Positions 35,471-46,900 of a DNA stretch of 64,000 nucleotides are shown here, one piece after another. Origin of the DNA: Gymnopus androsaceus JB14 (taxonomy: Eukaryota > Basidiomycota > Agaricomycetes > Agaricales > Omphalotaceae); assembly GCA_009733575.1 (NCBI GenBank), contig ML769393.1, forward strand, positions 90,646-154,645, in the 5' to 3' direction. A program made the position numbers and the translations under genes. The notes beneath the pieces are model-generated. The model saw only the letters and a program-made list of their open reading frames with translations, was not told where the DNA came from and did not search any database. How positions within the stretch are numbered: the first letter of the stretch is position 1; each line of letters begins with the position of its first letter.

Positions 35471-35885
35471 TTGATGGGGATGTAGCTCAACTACTTCTCC
35501 ACCAATTTGCATACTACTTAAACTCATTCTGACCAGAATTTCAGTGGCTATTCATTAAATGTTGCCCAACAATCAAACATTCACAAATATATTCATGCCC
35601 ATCTCTATGCCTCCCCCCCCTTTATCTCTCTTCACTCTGGGCTTACTTTGTACACTATCAGCTCTCACAGTGCCCCCATCTCTTTTACATTCCTCCTTCA
35701 GAATCTGAGTACTCCTCAAACATATTCTTAGAACAGAGTAATAAATTAAAGACAGCTCAAAAAATGATGAGTATCAAAGAAGAAATTTCTTCAAGAAAAG
35801 AAAAGAAAAAACCATGATCAAGGCAAGTCAAAAGCAAAGCCTAAACTCCATGGTGGTCTAACTTAAGCTTGATCTTTTAGCCAAC
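35471..35885. other. Intergenic
   Basis: 3' side of the membrane-protein gene; no other feature recognised. Confidence 0.4.
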
Positions 35886-37230
35886 TTATGGGATTGGATT
35901 AGTTTCCTGGGAGGAGACATCTTCCAGATGAAAACTGTGCTCATAGGTGTTTCCTGTTTGAATTAGGATGACAAGAGCAACTGGATTCAGGGCCTATAGA
36001 GCAAACAAAAATAGATTGAATAATCCATTTCAGATACTGAAACTTGAAATTTCAATAGAGTCAGACTTACAGCACTGTATGAATACAAAGAATCAAGGAA
36101 TAATATGGCATTTGTAATGGGTGAATGAGGAGCTGCATGTAGGTCAAGTGCTTGATTAATAATATTTGCCAGCTTTTCAAAGAATTTGTATTTTTAATTA
36201 GACTTGAGAATGAGAAAACCACAGACCTGTACCACACCAAAAATTGCACCAGACTCAATCATAAGTAGAAGGATTGCTTCCACTTGTGTTTTGTTGTTGT
36301 GTGATATTGCACGGGTTGATTGATGATGTGTCCTAAAACAACACATGTAATAAGTATCTTGGAAGTGAATGAGGTGCCCAATGCCCACCATGTCCGATGA
36401 GCTATCAGGAGTGTTGCCACAATATTTATTGTCAAATTCAGTGCAACACTGAGCATATCCAAGGTTATAGCATTATTGATTAAGTTGAGCACTTCTTTAG
36501 TGTCAGCAGTAGAATCAGCAATGGTGATACCTGAAATAGCCTTCAATGTCAGTATTATGTCAGGGAAATATGGCGAAAGAGACCACCAATGTCTGCCAGC
36601 AGCATAATCAGCAGAGTCCATCTAATCAGCCTATTTTCTGCCCAAAGTACCCAAGCTCTCCAAGCAATAGCTGTATCAGCAATTAAGAACTGTATGAGGG
36701 TTGAAATATCAGTTTTCATGCTCAAAATCAAGTATTTATGCAGAATTCACCATGAAATCCTCAGACCATTGTTCTATTGCAGCCATTGCAATGACTTTCA
36801 AACTGGCAGCCATTTCCTGTGCAATGATACCTCCTGAAAGCGACACCACCAAGCCAAACTTGACAAGGAACAAATTCACTGCAACATTTGCACAAGTGGA
36901 AAGAACCGCCATCACAAATCCTGTTAGAAGGAGTGCAATCAGCATTTTATGTGCCCGCCCAGTATTTTCCTTCTGTCTGCAGTGCAGTTTATAATACCCG
37001 GGTGTTAGTATACCAGAATATGGAACATGACAATAAACGCACAAAATGATACGCATGCTAATGATGAAAGCCAGTATATAGACTCCTGGCAACCTAGTAT
37101 TGAATAAGTGTCTCGACCACCTTTATATACATTGCTTACCCAAGAGTCCATTGTCAAATATCAGGGCAGAAAGATTGTAAAATACTACAGTTCCAGCAGC
37201 TGCAATTTGTTCTGACTCTTCTGGTGTCAT
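35886..37230 (-). CDS. Multi-pass (about seven TM) membrane protein, agaricomycete family
   Basis: Seven exons (37230-37140, 37085-36751, 36689-36587, 36530-36389, 36332-36227, 36172-36071, 35993-35886) join in phase to 328 aa with no stop. Hydrophobic segments are evident: ILAFIISMRIILCVYC, MLIALLLTGFVMAVLSTC, a WRAWVLWAENRLIRW turn followed by TLLIMLLADIG, LSVALNLTINIVATLLIAHRTW, AILLLMIESGAIFGVVQ and ALNPVALVILIQT. The pattern resembles a large agaricomycete family of receptor-like proteins with no assigned ligand. Despite lying inside transposon-rich DNA, all six introns are well formed. The codon use is AT-rich like the surrounding block. Confidence 0.75.
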
Positions 37231-37383
37231 GGTAGATGTCGTACTAAGTGATATGATGGGTGGTACAGTGACTTCTGCATGGGATGAGCTTAATTTATAT
37301 TATTGCCGCACCCAACAGCTCGACACTGATGAAACGACTCAAAATCATTTGAGTCTAATTAGGAAGATTTTTGAGATTTTTAG

Positions 37384-37613
37384 TACAGTAATTTGCATGG
37401 AAAACGTTAGTCGAAGATTCTGACAACCTTGTTTATGTGTGTGTGTGCTTGGACCAGCTGGCAATACATTTAATGTATTATCATTTGCGCCAAGTCCTGT
37501 CCAGTGCCGGCAAGCGCTGGCCAGCGCTCCCAGCTGATACAGGTTTTGCTGATGGCCATACATAAACAAGGTTGTCAGAATCTCGGACTAACGTTTTAAT
37601 GCAAATTACTGTA
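37384..37613. repeat. Large palindrome, arms about 57 bp
   Basis: Arms 37384-37441 and 37556-37613 match in reverse complement with about six differences and share the AACCTTGTTTATGT core. The loop of about 115 bp ends with ACAGGTTTTGCTGATG (37539-37554), the terminus of the CATCAGC family; the other terminus is eroded. Confidence 0.7.
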
Positions 37614-37836
37614 TAAATTTTAATCAGGACTTAATGCATGATACAAGGTATTCATGGCGACGAATATGAATCCAGGCACTTGTATTCAAACATGACACCA
37701 AACTCTCGCCCAATCTACACCATCGATCATGGATGGTGATCTTATAAGTACCGGATTCTGAATCTCTGATAGATTGGTAGAAGTATACTGTATCTACACT
37801 GCCAGCTAAGTTGATACCACTGGCACCGCTGGGGGG

Positions 37837-37939
37837 CATCAGCAAAACCTGGGGGATCCCGATTCCCACAGCAAGCGCACAGAGCCGCACAGCAACCGAA
37901 AAGCTCGACTGCTGTACAGAGGGGGAGGTTTTGCTGATA
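37837..37939. mobile_element. Palindromic TIR element (CATCAGC family), copy 6
   Basis: About 103 bp between CATCAGCAAAACCTGGGGG and the inverted end (last base diverged). Interior holds CACAG / CTGTAC words. No clear target duplication, so it may be rearranged. Confidence 0.65.
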
Positions 37940-38301
37940 CCTGTAGTAAGATGAATGGGAGCTTGAGAAGAGGATATACCACTATTACCTAGTGGAGGTC
38001 ATGATCATGTCCATCAGTTTCACCACTTCATCTATACTCACGGAAAAAGTAAGTCCAAAATTTGCAAGGATACAGGGTGTATTTGGATGGTTTAAATGGA
38101 GATGCTTCAATTCGAACGCTTTGGATCCTGCGACGCATCTTGGGGTGCAAAGATCCAACAATTTCGTACTATAAACAATGTGTCGCAAACTTGATTTGGT
38201 GCTTATAATCGGCTTGGGATTATGATCCGATTACAATTGTATTGTAATCTGCTTATGATTAGATTATCACGCGTAAACTGGCTGGCGCTTATTATTAATT
38301 G

Positions 38302-38374
38302 CTCTCCTTCAACGCTCAATGTTGGCTGGCCGTATAATACACTCCTTCAATGTTCAACGTTGGCTCGCCGTATA
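38302..38374. repeat. Tandem duplication of about 37 bp
   Basis: Two imperfect copies of a unit starting CTCCTTCAA and ending CCGTATAATA lie just upstream of the transposase ATG. Confidence 0.75.
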
Positions 38375-38402
38375 ATAAAAATCGATCTATTGATCCACTG
38401 TT

Positions 38403-41400
38403 ATGCCACAGTGCGATATATGCAATAAATCCTTCCAGGCACGCGGCTTCCAAACGCATTGGAAGTCATGCAAGGCCAAAGCTGAAGATGAACGTTCAGC
38501 TGCAGAGTTCAAACGTAGAAAGGCTCTGGAGGATATCCAAGGCATGCATTCTTTGTATAACTCTTGAATTTTCCATTGAAAATCTTGCCTGTAGGCCTGA
38601 ACTTATACTCTATCAATGCCAATAATCCTGCAAGCACTATCGATGAAACCTCATGTGCTGCCGGCTCAGGTTCCGATTATCACGATTTTGAGACCGGTCT
38701 TGATCATGGAGATTTTGGAAATGAAACAAGTATGTTTCGATCATATCATAGCACATTATCTGACTTCTATTCACATCATAGATGAACAATCGTTTCGTGA
38801 AATTCAGCCAGATGATATCAAGATTGAATATCATCCTCACAGTAGCCGAAAACCATCTATTATACCCTTTGAAGATTACGGGAAACGTGAGGAAATCAGA
38901 CCCATCTGCCCACCAGAGACTTCACGACCTTGGCATCCCTGGAGAAGCCGTACTGATTTCAATGTTGCTGCACTTGCCTTGGATTGTCATATGAATGAAA
39001 GCCAGACCAATAAACTTGTAGAACTGTTGAGACATGTTGCTTTTGGCCTTGATAATTTCTCCCTTAAAGGCTATGATGAAATACAGAAAACATGGGACTG
39101 GGCTGCTGAACGGTCTACAAAGGTGAATGTTACTGGATATATTTGCAATGGAAGTCCAAAAAATTGAACATTTCATTAGTTTCAGAGGGAGGACATTCCT
39201 GTAACCTACCGTGGTGAAACAGAATCTGTTGAACTGCACTATCGTCCTGTTTGGGAGTGGCTGCATGAGCTTCTGTCCAATCGGGATATTGTATCACAAA
39301 TGCAATGGGATGCATGCCGTCAATACAGGTTAGATGGTCAGACAAAGACATGGAAATGCTTTATACATGAAGCCTGGTCAGCAAATCAGTGGTGGGCCAT
39401 TCAGGTATTACCTTCAATGTTCTGCACTCATTGATATCTTCCTGGCTTACTCACTCATCATCATCTAGAGCTCACTTTTACCTGGTGCAGTACCACTGTG
39501 TCTTGTTTTTTATGCAGACAAAAGTAAATTATCATCATTCAGCACTGCTAAAGGCTACCCGGTCATTGTTCGGTGTGCTAATCTACCTATGAACATAAGA
39601 AATGGAGCTGGTATTGGAGGGGGGCGTGTTGTTGGATGGTTACCCATTGTAAGTCAGAGTCAATAATACATTTTGAAAGCTCACACCTGCTATCACAGAT
39701 TGCTGAGGATGCAGCTCATAGTGGAAAGACAGACTTTGTTAACTTCAAGAATGTTGTATGGCATAAGTCTACTTCTAAAATTCTTGAATCATTAGTACAG
39801 TACTCAAAAACAGGCTATACAATGGATTGTGGGGATGAAGTTCAACGAACCATGTTCCCATATATTTTGATTGACTCGGCAGATTATGAAGAGCAGTGAG
39901 TCCAGGATTGACCATTTCCCTGCTTGATCTTAATCACTTGTTTAGATGTGTTATTGCCCTTATCCGAGGACTGAGGGGCTTATGTCCCTGCCCAAAATGT
40001 CTTATTCCTGGCAGTAAACTTTCAGACTTTAGTGCAGTCTATCCTGAGCGGACACCTGAAGAGACTGTTTCAAAGCTGAACCGTGCAAAACAGCTTGAAA
40101 TTACTTCTAAGGCAGAAGCAGAAGCAATACTCAAGGTGTCTAGTCTTCGGCCACATATTGTATGCAACAATTCTCAACATTAATGCATACTCACACTTTT
40201 TTTTCTAGAATTCATTCTTTTCACTTGCTCATGGTGACCCATTTCGGGCCCTTTCTTATGACAATCTGCATTTTGGTGATAGTGGGCTTTGGGGTGACCA
40301 TCTATTTGAGCAGCACAAGGTACACATCCATGCACGAGGTGCTGCTACAACCATTGACAATTGGTACATACATCTCTTGCTTCAAAGTATTTTCCATAGC
40401 TCATTACTCTTTGACAGTTTCAAATCTTTCCCTCGCTGGTCAGGGTTGCATCATTTTAATGATGGTGTCATGAAGCTCTCTTTCAATGATGGCAGCAAAC
40501 ACCATGATATATCAAAGGTAAGCATTGTGGTAAAGTCAAAAGATGGTAATCTGATATTCACCAGCTATTTCTATTGGCTGCACATAATGTGATACATCCA
40601 AAAGATGATATTGCTGGATATACACTGCTCAAAGTCACCCGCAAATACCTCAATATGAGCATGTATTCCAATCTAGATATTCAAGCAACAGATAATATGG
40701 TGCTAGGACGTGCTGCTGTAAAAGCATTCTTTGATTCCCTCTCAGTATGTAAATGAATCTTTTCAATGTTTTATTTGAAGCTGATATCTTTTAGATATAC
40801 ATATCTGAGACAGACAAGCTTGATATTGATAAGCCCAATTCATGGAACTTTATCAAGCTTCACTATCTTCTGCATATGTATGATGACATTGAAAACAAAG
40901 GCTCATTGCGTGGGATGAGTACCAAACCCAATGAGAAGTTCCATGGACCCATCCGCAAGATCTACTTGCGACGGACAAATTTTAAGGATACAGCAAAGCA
41001 GGTCAGATATATTTTCATGATTAATATACTGTCCAAAGTAACATATTCTTTGCAGATTGTTCGTATTGAACATCAAACTGTTGTTGCAACTGTGATACAG
41101 AATGAGATTGATGAGTATGATGCATATTACCGACCCGGTCCCAACATACCCAATGATCTGGAAACACCAATGGACAATTTGCACTTCACAATAGGCTCAA
41201 AACTCAAGGAAATATCATTCGCTGAACTGCTTGAGAAGGACCCGGTGCTTTTTGCACGATTTCATATACGCGTGTCTGATTTCATGTCAGATCTTCTTCC
41301 AACCTCAGGTATACCACTACCTAGGGGTCAGCGTATTGTTTATAGTGCCACTAATACAGTAAGCTCTCAAACACACACCTTCAGAGTAATTTCTCTAATC

Positions 41401-41862
41401 AAAACACAGATTGTTCCTTATCAATATCTGAGGATTAACTATGAGTCTCTTGACACCTGGCATCTAGCTACCGACCATTTGCGATGCAATCCATCTTTCC
41501 ATGGTGCACCTAGATATGATTTTATCATTTTCAACACAAGATCAGGCCCAGTCTTTGCACAATTGCATTATATGTTTGTATGCATTGTTGAAGACCAAAA
41601 ATATCCTATTGCTCTAGTGCAGGCTTATCGGCATATATCACACCCAAGGTCTTCTGTGGACAAAGACCTTGGACTTCTCCGGATTCGCAAGGAGCACCAA
41701 ACTGAGCTCATATCAGTCCAATCAGTCATTCGAGGAGCAGTAGCAGTTCAAGCATCCGAGGATCCACTCAAATCCAACGAGATGCTGGTGTTTGACGCAT
41801 TGGATGGTGACATGTTTCTCCGAGTAAACAATGCCTTTCCAGGTTATACAGTAGGAAGATAG
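38403..41862 (+). mobile_element. Plavaka-type (KDZ class) DNA transposase, apparently intact
   Basis: Thirteen exons join in phase to 940 aa: 38403-38541, 38595-38729, 38782-39122, 39186-39404, 39469-39648, 39699-39895, 39946-40159, 40209-40363, 40418-40517, 40565-40744, 40795-41001, 41056-41358, 41410-41862. The first intron uses a GC donor; the rest are GT-AG. The N-terminus carries a zinc-finger-like CDICNKSF...H...C motif. Family landmarks follow: RPWHPWRSRTDFN, YADKSKLSSFSTAKGYPVI, NIRNGAGIGGGRVVGWLPI, YSKTGYTMDCGD, ADYEEQ, LIRGLRGLCPCPKCLIP, FPRWSGLHHF and LLAAHNVIHP. These match the agaricomycete Plavaka family as I know it, whose proteins carry an RNase H-fold nuclease. I could not identify the element's terminal repeats. 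Confidence 0.85.
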
Positions 41863-42000
41863 GTGAATTAAACCTTGCGGTAATCTCGTGTAAATTCCTA
41901 TTTTGGTAATCACAAGTTCTATATAATATGTTGTGGGTCCAAGTTGCTCTTGATCTCAAACTTGCGCGGCAACATACTTGAACATCTACGCTTTCTCAAC

Positions 42001-43852
42001 ATGCCTGATACCGATGGAAATATCTCAGATGCCTCAGCCGACCCCGAATTTACTCCTTTCGAGCTCCCTAGTTTTGAACATACAAATATTTTCGAGTTGC
42101 GAAAAGTGAGTGGCACCTTCATAAATCGTATTTACTAATTAATATATCAACACTCTAGGCACTAGAAGACTCTCATATGTTGAATGAGAAACTGATTGCG
42201 CACAATAGCAAATTGCGAATGCGTAACTCCGACCTCGAGTCCCAACTAAAACAGAAAGGCGCGCGCAAGGGGAAATCGAATCAGCATGATCCCCTGTTAA
42301 ACCATGAACTTATTGTCAAGCTTGCAAAGCAATATACAGTCATGGTATATCCTTGGGCTTCTGAAGACTTGTTCATGACCACCCCACCAGATGACAGTCC
42401 CGAACCAGAGTCCAAGGATCGCTTTAAAAGTCTCCAGGCATTTAACGCTGGTCTGGTTAAAGAGCTTCACTCTTACTTGAAGGATCCAGATCTATGTCAG
42501 AAAGCAGCGAAATATGCTCCGTTCAAAAAATCAGTACGTTGTTTCACTACTTTACCAACTAATTTAACTGAAGCTAACGGTTGGGATAAAGTTCATCTAC
42601 CAGGCAAAACAAGGCCGCACCGCAGCAATCCATACTGTTCGGGAATGTCTTCCAATTATCTTTGAATCTGTCGACGCTCCTCCGAAAGTCTGGTTCACTG
42701 ATGGTGGCGCTTTGCGAAGAGACTGTCCTGCCTTGAAAAGCCTGTTGCAGTTTCCGAACGGTTCTCCGACAAAAGATCCACTGTCTCCGATATTCTATCC
42801 TAATTGTGTCAAAAATCCTCTGCTTCTTTTTATGAATGACTTTCAACCGAAGGTTTGTTTACCTTCTTCTACCAAGTTCTTATTCCTCAAATTCTTACCA
42901 GATCATTCGAGTCCTTCTCTTCAATAAATCATCTCTTACAGCAAGAACCTTCAACTTTGGCCAGTCACTTTTAGGCATGAGTTGGGGCATACGAAGTGTT
43001 AACAACTCTGTTATTTCGCTTTCTGCTGTGCTAGTAAGTTCTTTCATTGTATTCAACTTTGTTCACTGACCAAATATTATGTCCAGCTCCGATTTGTGCT
43101 TTCCAAAGATGAGGAATTTGTTGCATGTGGAAAAAGCTCAAAGATAGATTATCAGCGAGACTTTTTCACATATAGACAAATGCTCAACGAGTTAGAAGAC
43201 ACGCAATATATTAGGGAACTCTATTTATTTTACAACGGCAAAGTCTTCAATGGGATGCCTTCTGTCAAGTCTGCAGCCGAGACAGCCAGTGAGGAGTATA
43301 CTGGGTCTATTGCTGAGGCATTACTTGCCATACGACTTGCAGATTCAGATGCGACTTATCCAGATAATCTTTCACTGATATCTCATCTTAGCACATCCAC
43401 CTACAGCTGAAACAACCGGCGCTGCCTCCTCTTCATCAGCCCCTTCTTCCATGCCAGAAATGCCCGCCATTGATCCCAGCCCTGAAGATTTACTTGAAAA
43501 CGTTTTCGGTCAAGGTGTAGTTGAAGAAGGCGCGGCCTTCCATGGGGTCACTCCAGAACAGTATGTGTGTATGGCTGAGGTTGCCGAGCATATCCTCTCC
43601 ACTCACTGTGTCACCTATTGTCAGGATGGTCCGCCGTTGCATCCCCAAGGGCAACCTGGTCCTAATGAGGTAGAGGCATCTGCAGCCGGAGTGCGTGGCG
43701 GTCGTGGTGGACGTGGACGTGGACGTGGTGGACGGGGTGGACGCGGACGTGCTCGTGGAGGTGCTCGCGGAGGGGGGGTAGAGACATCCGATGGCCAGGA
43801 GGAGCCTGCAGTCCCTCCAGCCCGCACCAGGGTAACACGTCGGCGAGGCTGA
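42001..43852 (+). CDS. Basidiomycete family protein with RG-rich tail, beside the transposase
   Basis: Six exons (42001-42105, 42159-42533, 42604-42852, 42902-43033, 43087-43288, 43407-43852) join in phase to 502 aa. The N-terminus is acidic, then comes a coiled coil (LNEKLIAHNSKLRMRNSDLESQ) and a basic stretch. The central part (LAKQYTVMVYPWASEDLF ... GRTAAIHTVRECLPIIF ... PLLLFMNDFQPKIIRVLLF ... LRFVLSKDEEF) recalls an unnamed domain widespread in agaricomycete genomes. The C-terminus is a GRGGRGRGRGG-type repeat followed by TRVTRRRG, likely RNA- or DNA-binding. The last intron (43289-43406, GTGAGG donor) is inferred to restore the frame. It starts 139 bp after the transposase stop on the same strand. 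Function unknown. Confidence 0.7.
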
Positions 43853-44825
43853 AGTTTTATAGAAAGAGGAATTTTGATTTAACGTGCCTAATTGCATCTC
43901 ATCATACCAGTAACACTCGCTGTAATTGTACATAGTCGTCCCAGCGAACTGATTGTAAATAGTTGATCTAATACCCTGGCAGCGCAAATATGAAGCCTAG
44001 ATATGAAGGGCCCAATTAGAATCGATCTACTTGAAGAGTGAGGTTTTAACATACCTGAATAGCAACAACCCAACGGCTAAACTCGTCCTGGATGGCAAGC
44101 CAGCAATGAAAGAAAGCAAGCGAAAAACTTCCTGCCGCGCACTCTAGACAAGTCTAAGTTGTCTGAAGACCATCAGGCGATCAACGCTTAGTGGCAGGAA
44201 GAGCTTTCGAGTGAAATGGGATGGTGGGTCAAAGTTGGAAGGTTTAGTCTTGTAGATGTGTGGCGCAAAAGCCTGAACAAGAAAAGCATAAGCGAGGTTT
44301 AGAACATGTAGGAGTTAGGGAGAAGCATATGATCCTCGGCGTCCCCAAAGTCGGGGTTGCCTAACGATGTAGGTAGAATTAAGAAATTTGGGCTTACCGG
44401 AGAGCTCTATGGTTCAGATGCCAACAGCGACTCCAATGAGTCTGAAGCCTTGCGCGAGCGATGAGAGATGTTGAGGTTGATCGAGTTAAGGAGGAGCCAT
44501 CAACGAGCTGGGGGTGCCCACGAGAAGCTGGGTTGAAAACCCAGCTTCAATATAACGCCGATGTATTGTTGAACAAGAGCAAAATCAACAAAGCGCGCTT
44601 TATACACGCACGCCACATTTGTCACATGTGCCTGAGCTCACGTGAAATTTTCGCGCTTTCTTCCAACTCTCACCTGGCTTCCCATCTCCTGCTAGCAGTT
44701 TCCCGACGAAATACAAATGCGATGGAAGCTCTCATCTTTCTCAATAAGCTCATGCATTTTCGTTCTAATCGGTTACGAAGGAAAAGGGATTTCGGACACG
44801 AAGCGCAGAAATAACTTTGGGCTGC
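43853..44825. other. Intergenic
   Basis: No gene or element recognised. I searched for terminal repeats of the Plavaka element here and saw none that matched the 37.9-38.4 kb side. Confidence 0.35.
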
Positions 44826-45040
44826 GGCGTTCACTTTCTCACAAAACAACCTATTGCTGGAACGGATTGTCATCTTCCGGGATGTCGTTTCGGAAGGAGA
44901 GTTCGAGCGTGTCAGGCTCAAAGAGCTTGAACCCCTCAAAGGTAAGTCATGCCTTCTACTATTCGTAATGTCGATTCTAAATATCTTTGTTAGCGGCACT
45001 CGCAAATCAGTATGCAGAATTGAAGGTTTCGAAGATACCT
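44826..45040 (+). pseudogene. Argonaute PIWI-domain fragment 1
   Basis: Reads LLERIVIFRDVVSEGEFERV, the conserved PIWI-domain strand (normally FRDGVSEGEF), then a GTAAGT intron and ALANQYAELKV. No upstream PAZ/MID or downstream catalytic part. A second copy lies at 45540-45905. Confidence 0.65.
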
Positions 45041-45054
45041 CCTTTTTACCCAAA

Positions 45055-45420
45055 TCAAAGCCACCGTCACCGCAAGAACGCAAGACTTCCTCATTGGTCC
45101 ATTCTCTGGTGTCATGGGCCTCGCGATCGAATCTATTTTGAACGCAAACGACAGCGTGCGTTTCTGGCAGGTATCAGTGAACGCGGGAGATTTGAACGAG
45201 CCTCTGACCCTCAACGGTCGCTTTCTCGACCCACCAAATATTGCAGTTGGTGCTCTTGGTCCTTGCCAACCACCCCAACAAATCTCCCTTCAGGCGAGTT
45301 TCATCATATCTGGCTAATTTCTCTTGTTCTGACCATGTCTGAAATCCACAGAGGCCCGGAACCTGGGATATGATGAACAAACGACTATACCAGACCAAGA
45401 ATGTCTACTGGACATGAATC
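45055..45420 (+). pseudogene. Aspartic (A1 pepsin-type) protease fragment
   Basis: One frame reads TARTQDFLIGPFSGVMGLAI then ESI...FWQVSVNAGDLNEPL, which follows the order of secreted agaricomycete A1 proteases (the GLMGLAF region followed by FWQ.LV). Neither catalytic Asp motif (DTG) is present and the frame does not continue. Sits between the two PIWI fragments. Confidence 0.5.
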
Positions 45421-45539
45421 TCACAGGTCATTGCTAATGGCTTCTCCTCTCCTAACCATGCTCGAGTGACCACTCAAAATCATTCATTCACTTACGATAA
45501 GAGGATCAAGGTAGAGAGTGGATAACGAGTAGGCCGTTT

Positions 45540-45905
45540 GGAGTGGCCTCGCTGATTGCTGGAATCGACGAATTGGGTCCGCAACTGTACGTTTTACAGT
45601 ATACTTTATGGTAACTCAGGCTGCTCAGTTTTTCTTTGCAGATACCACACAGATCCATCTGGACGTTTGTCCGCTATCAAGCCAAGGTGATTGGATCTGG
45701 CTCAGAAGTTGCTCAGGCAGAGCTGCAAGATAAATGGCACCCTGTACGTCCTTCAACCTCTCCTCCGCTGCTCCGAGTCATCGCTTTCTCACAAAAAACC
45801 CCATTTCTGGAACAGATTGTCATCTTCCGGGATGGCGTTTCAGAGGGAGAATTCGAGTGTGTCAGGCTCAAAAAGCTTGAACCCCTCGTGCTCGAATCAC
45901 TTTTG
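45540..45905 (+). pseudogene. Argonaute PIWI-domain fragment 2
   Basis: Contains ASLIAGIDELGPQ, SIWTFVRYQAKVIGSGSEVA and EQIVIFRDGVSEGEFECV in different frames. The last segment matches fragment 1 at the DNA level, including the TTTCTCACAAAA stretch just before it. Truncated at both ends and frameshifted. Confidence 0.65.
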
Positions 45906-46028
45906 AGCGTGAATGATGCATTTCTGGCAGGTATTAGTGAATGCGGGATATCTGAACGGCTCGAGCCGTTGGTTGGCGCTGGTTGACGAGAGCAGTGGGA
46001 CCAGCGCTGAGGTATCTAAGCTTGGCGG

Positions 46029-46363
46029 CAGTGTTGGAAGGGCAACGGTCAATGGGCGAAGGTCATGGTCATTTTTTGATGACTAGTTACAGCAGTCACA
46101 AGGCAACAAAAAATGACCTGACTTTCGCCCTAACTAAGCGCTCATAAGCGCGCGCAGCAATCAAAGGTTGCCGGATTTCCGGAAGGTCGCCCGAAGATCA
46201 TTGCTTTCGTCATTGTGGACCAAGGGCCCAGGCTGTACAGCATACCATTCATTCAACAAATCGGTACAAATAGTCGAAAGTCAAGTCAGAAAAACATGTC
46301 CGTGACTGCACTTTTGGGCTTGTCAGTGACCTAGATGCCCGGCAACTGACCTTGCCAACACTG
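46029..46363. mobile_element. hAT-type MITE
   Basis: 335 bp. Starts CAGTGTTGGAAGGG and ends, inverted, CAGTGTTGGCAAGG. Flanked by a perfect 8-bp target duplication CTTGGCGG (46021-46028 and 46364-46371). A second nested palindrome (GGTCATTTTTTG / CAAAAAATGACC) lies inside at about 46066-46120. Non-coding. Confidence 0.85.
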
Positions 46364-46544
46364 CTTGGCGGGACGAATACGTGCTCGTTCTTATGATGCG
46401 AATAAAGGCCCGGCCGACCTTGGGACACGATTACTGAAAGGGCCTTTTGGACTGCTTAAACGACGAAATTAAAGGTGCGCATTGTCACTGGATTTATTCT
46501 AGTAAATCTTAACTGACATCCTGACCTTTGCGACCACGGCATCA

Positions 46545-46820
46545 TCACCAGATCATGTTCGAGACCTTCAACCCGCCCTCTATATCACCATTCAAGCCGT
46601 GCTTTCCCTCTACGCATCCAGTCATACTACTGTTACTCGGTGTCATCCACGTCATCCCCGTCTACAAAGGTTTCGTGCTTCCTCATGCAATTCTCCGTTT
46701 TGACCTTGCTGGTCATGATTTGATCAACCTTTTGGTCAAGAACGTCATGGAGCGTGGTTATCATTCACCATGACCGCCGAGCGTGAAATAGTTCTTAGCA
46801 TTCAAGGAGATGCTTTACCT
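46545..46820 (+). pseudogene. Actin gene fragment
   Basis: Reads IMFETFN, then in another frame [10 protein letters not shown], then [20 protein letters not shown] and MERGYH followed by TAEREIV, in the order of the actin segment around subdomain 4. Frameshifts separate the blocks, and the rest of actin is absent. Confidence 0.8.
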
Positions 46821-46900
46821 CAGACCGCTGCAGCTACGCGCTTCCTGGCGGTCAGGTTATTCCATTGGTAATGAACAGTATGATATTCTGTCTCTCGCAG

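Noticed and set aside
29878..37939. CRISPR-like array from the repeated CATCAGCAAAACC words
   Set aside because: Words occur as inverted pairs at element ends with target duplications and irregular spacing, not as direct repeats with uniform spacers; the genome is eukaryotic.
42001..43852. A TET/JBP-type DNA-modifying enzyme beside the KDZ transposase
   Set aside because: KDZ elements in fungi are known to travel with TET/JBP genes, so I looked for the His-x-Asp iron-binding motif and double-stranded beta-helix pattern. The product shows neither; it has a coiled coil and an RG-rich tail.
37837..43900. Terminal repeats of the Plavaka element
   Set aside because: I compared the 37.9-38.4 kb and 43.85-44.4 kb flanks by eye and found no inverted match long enough to support.
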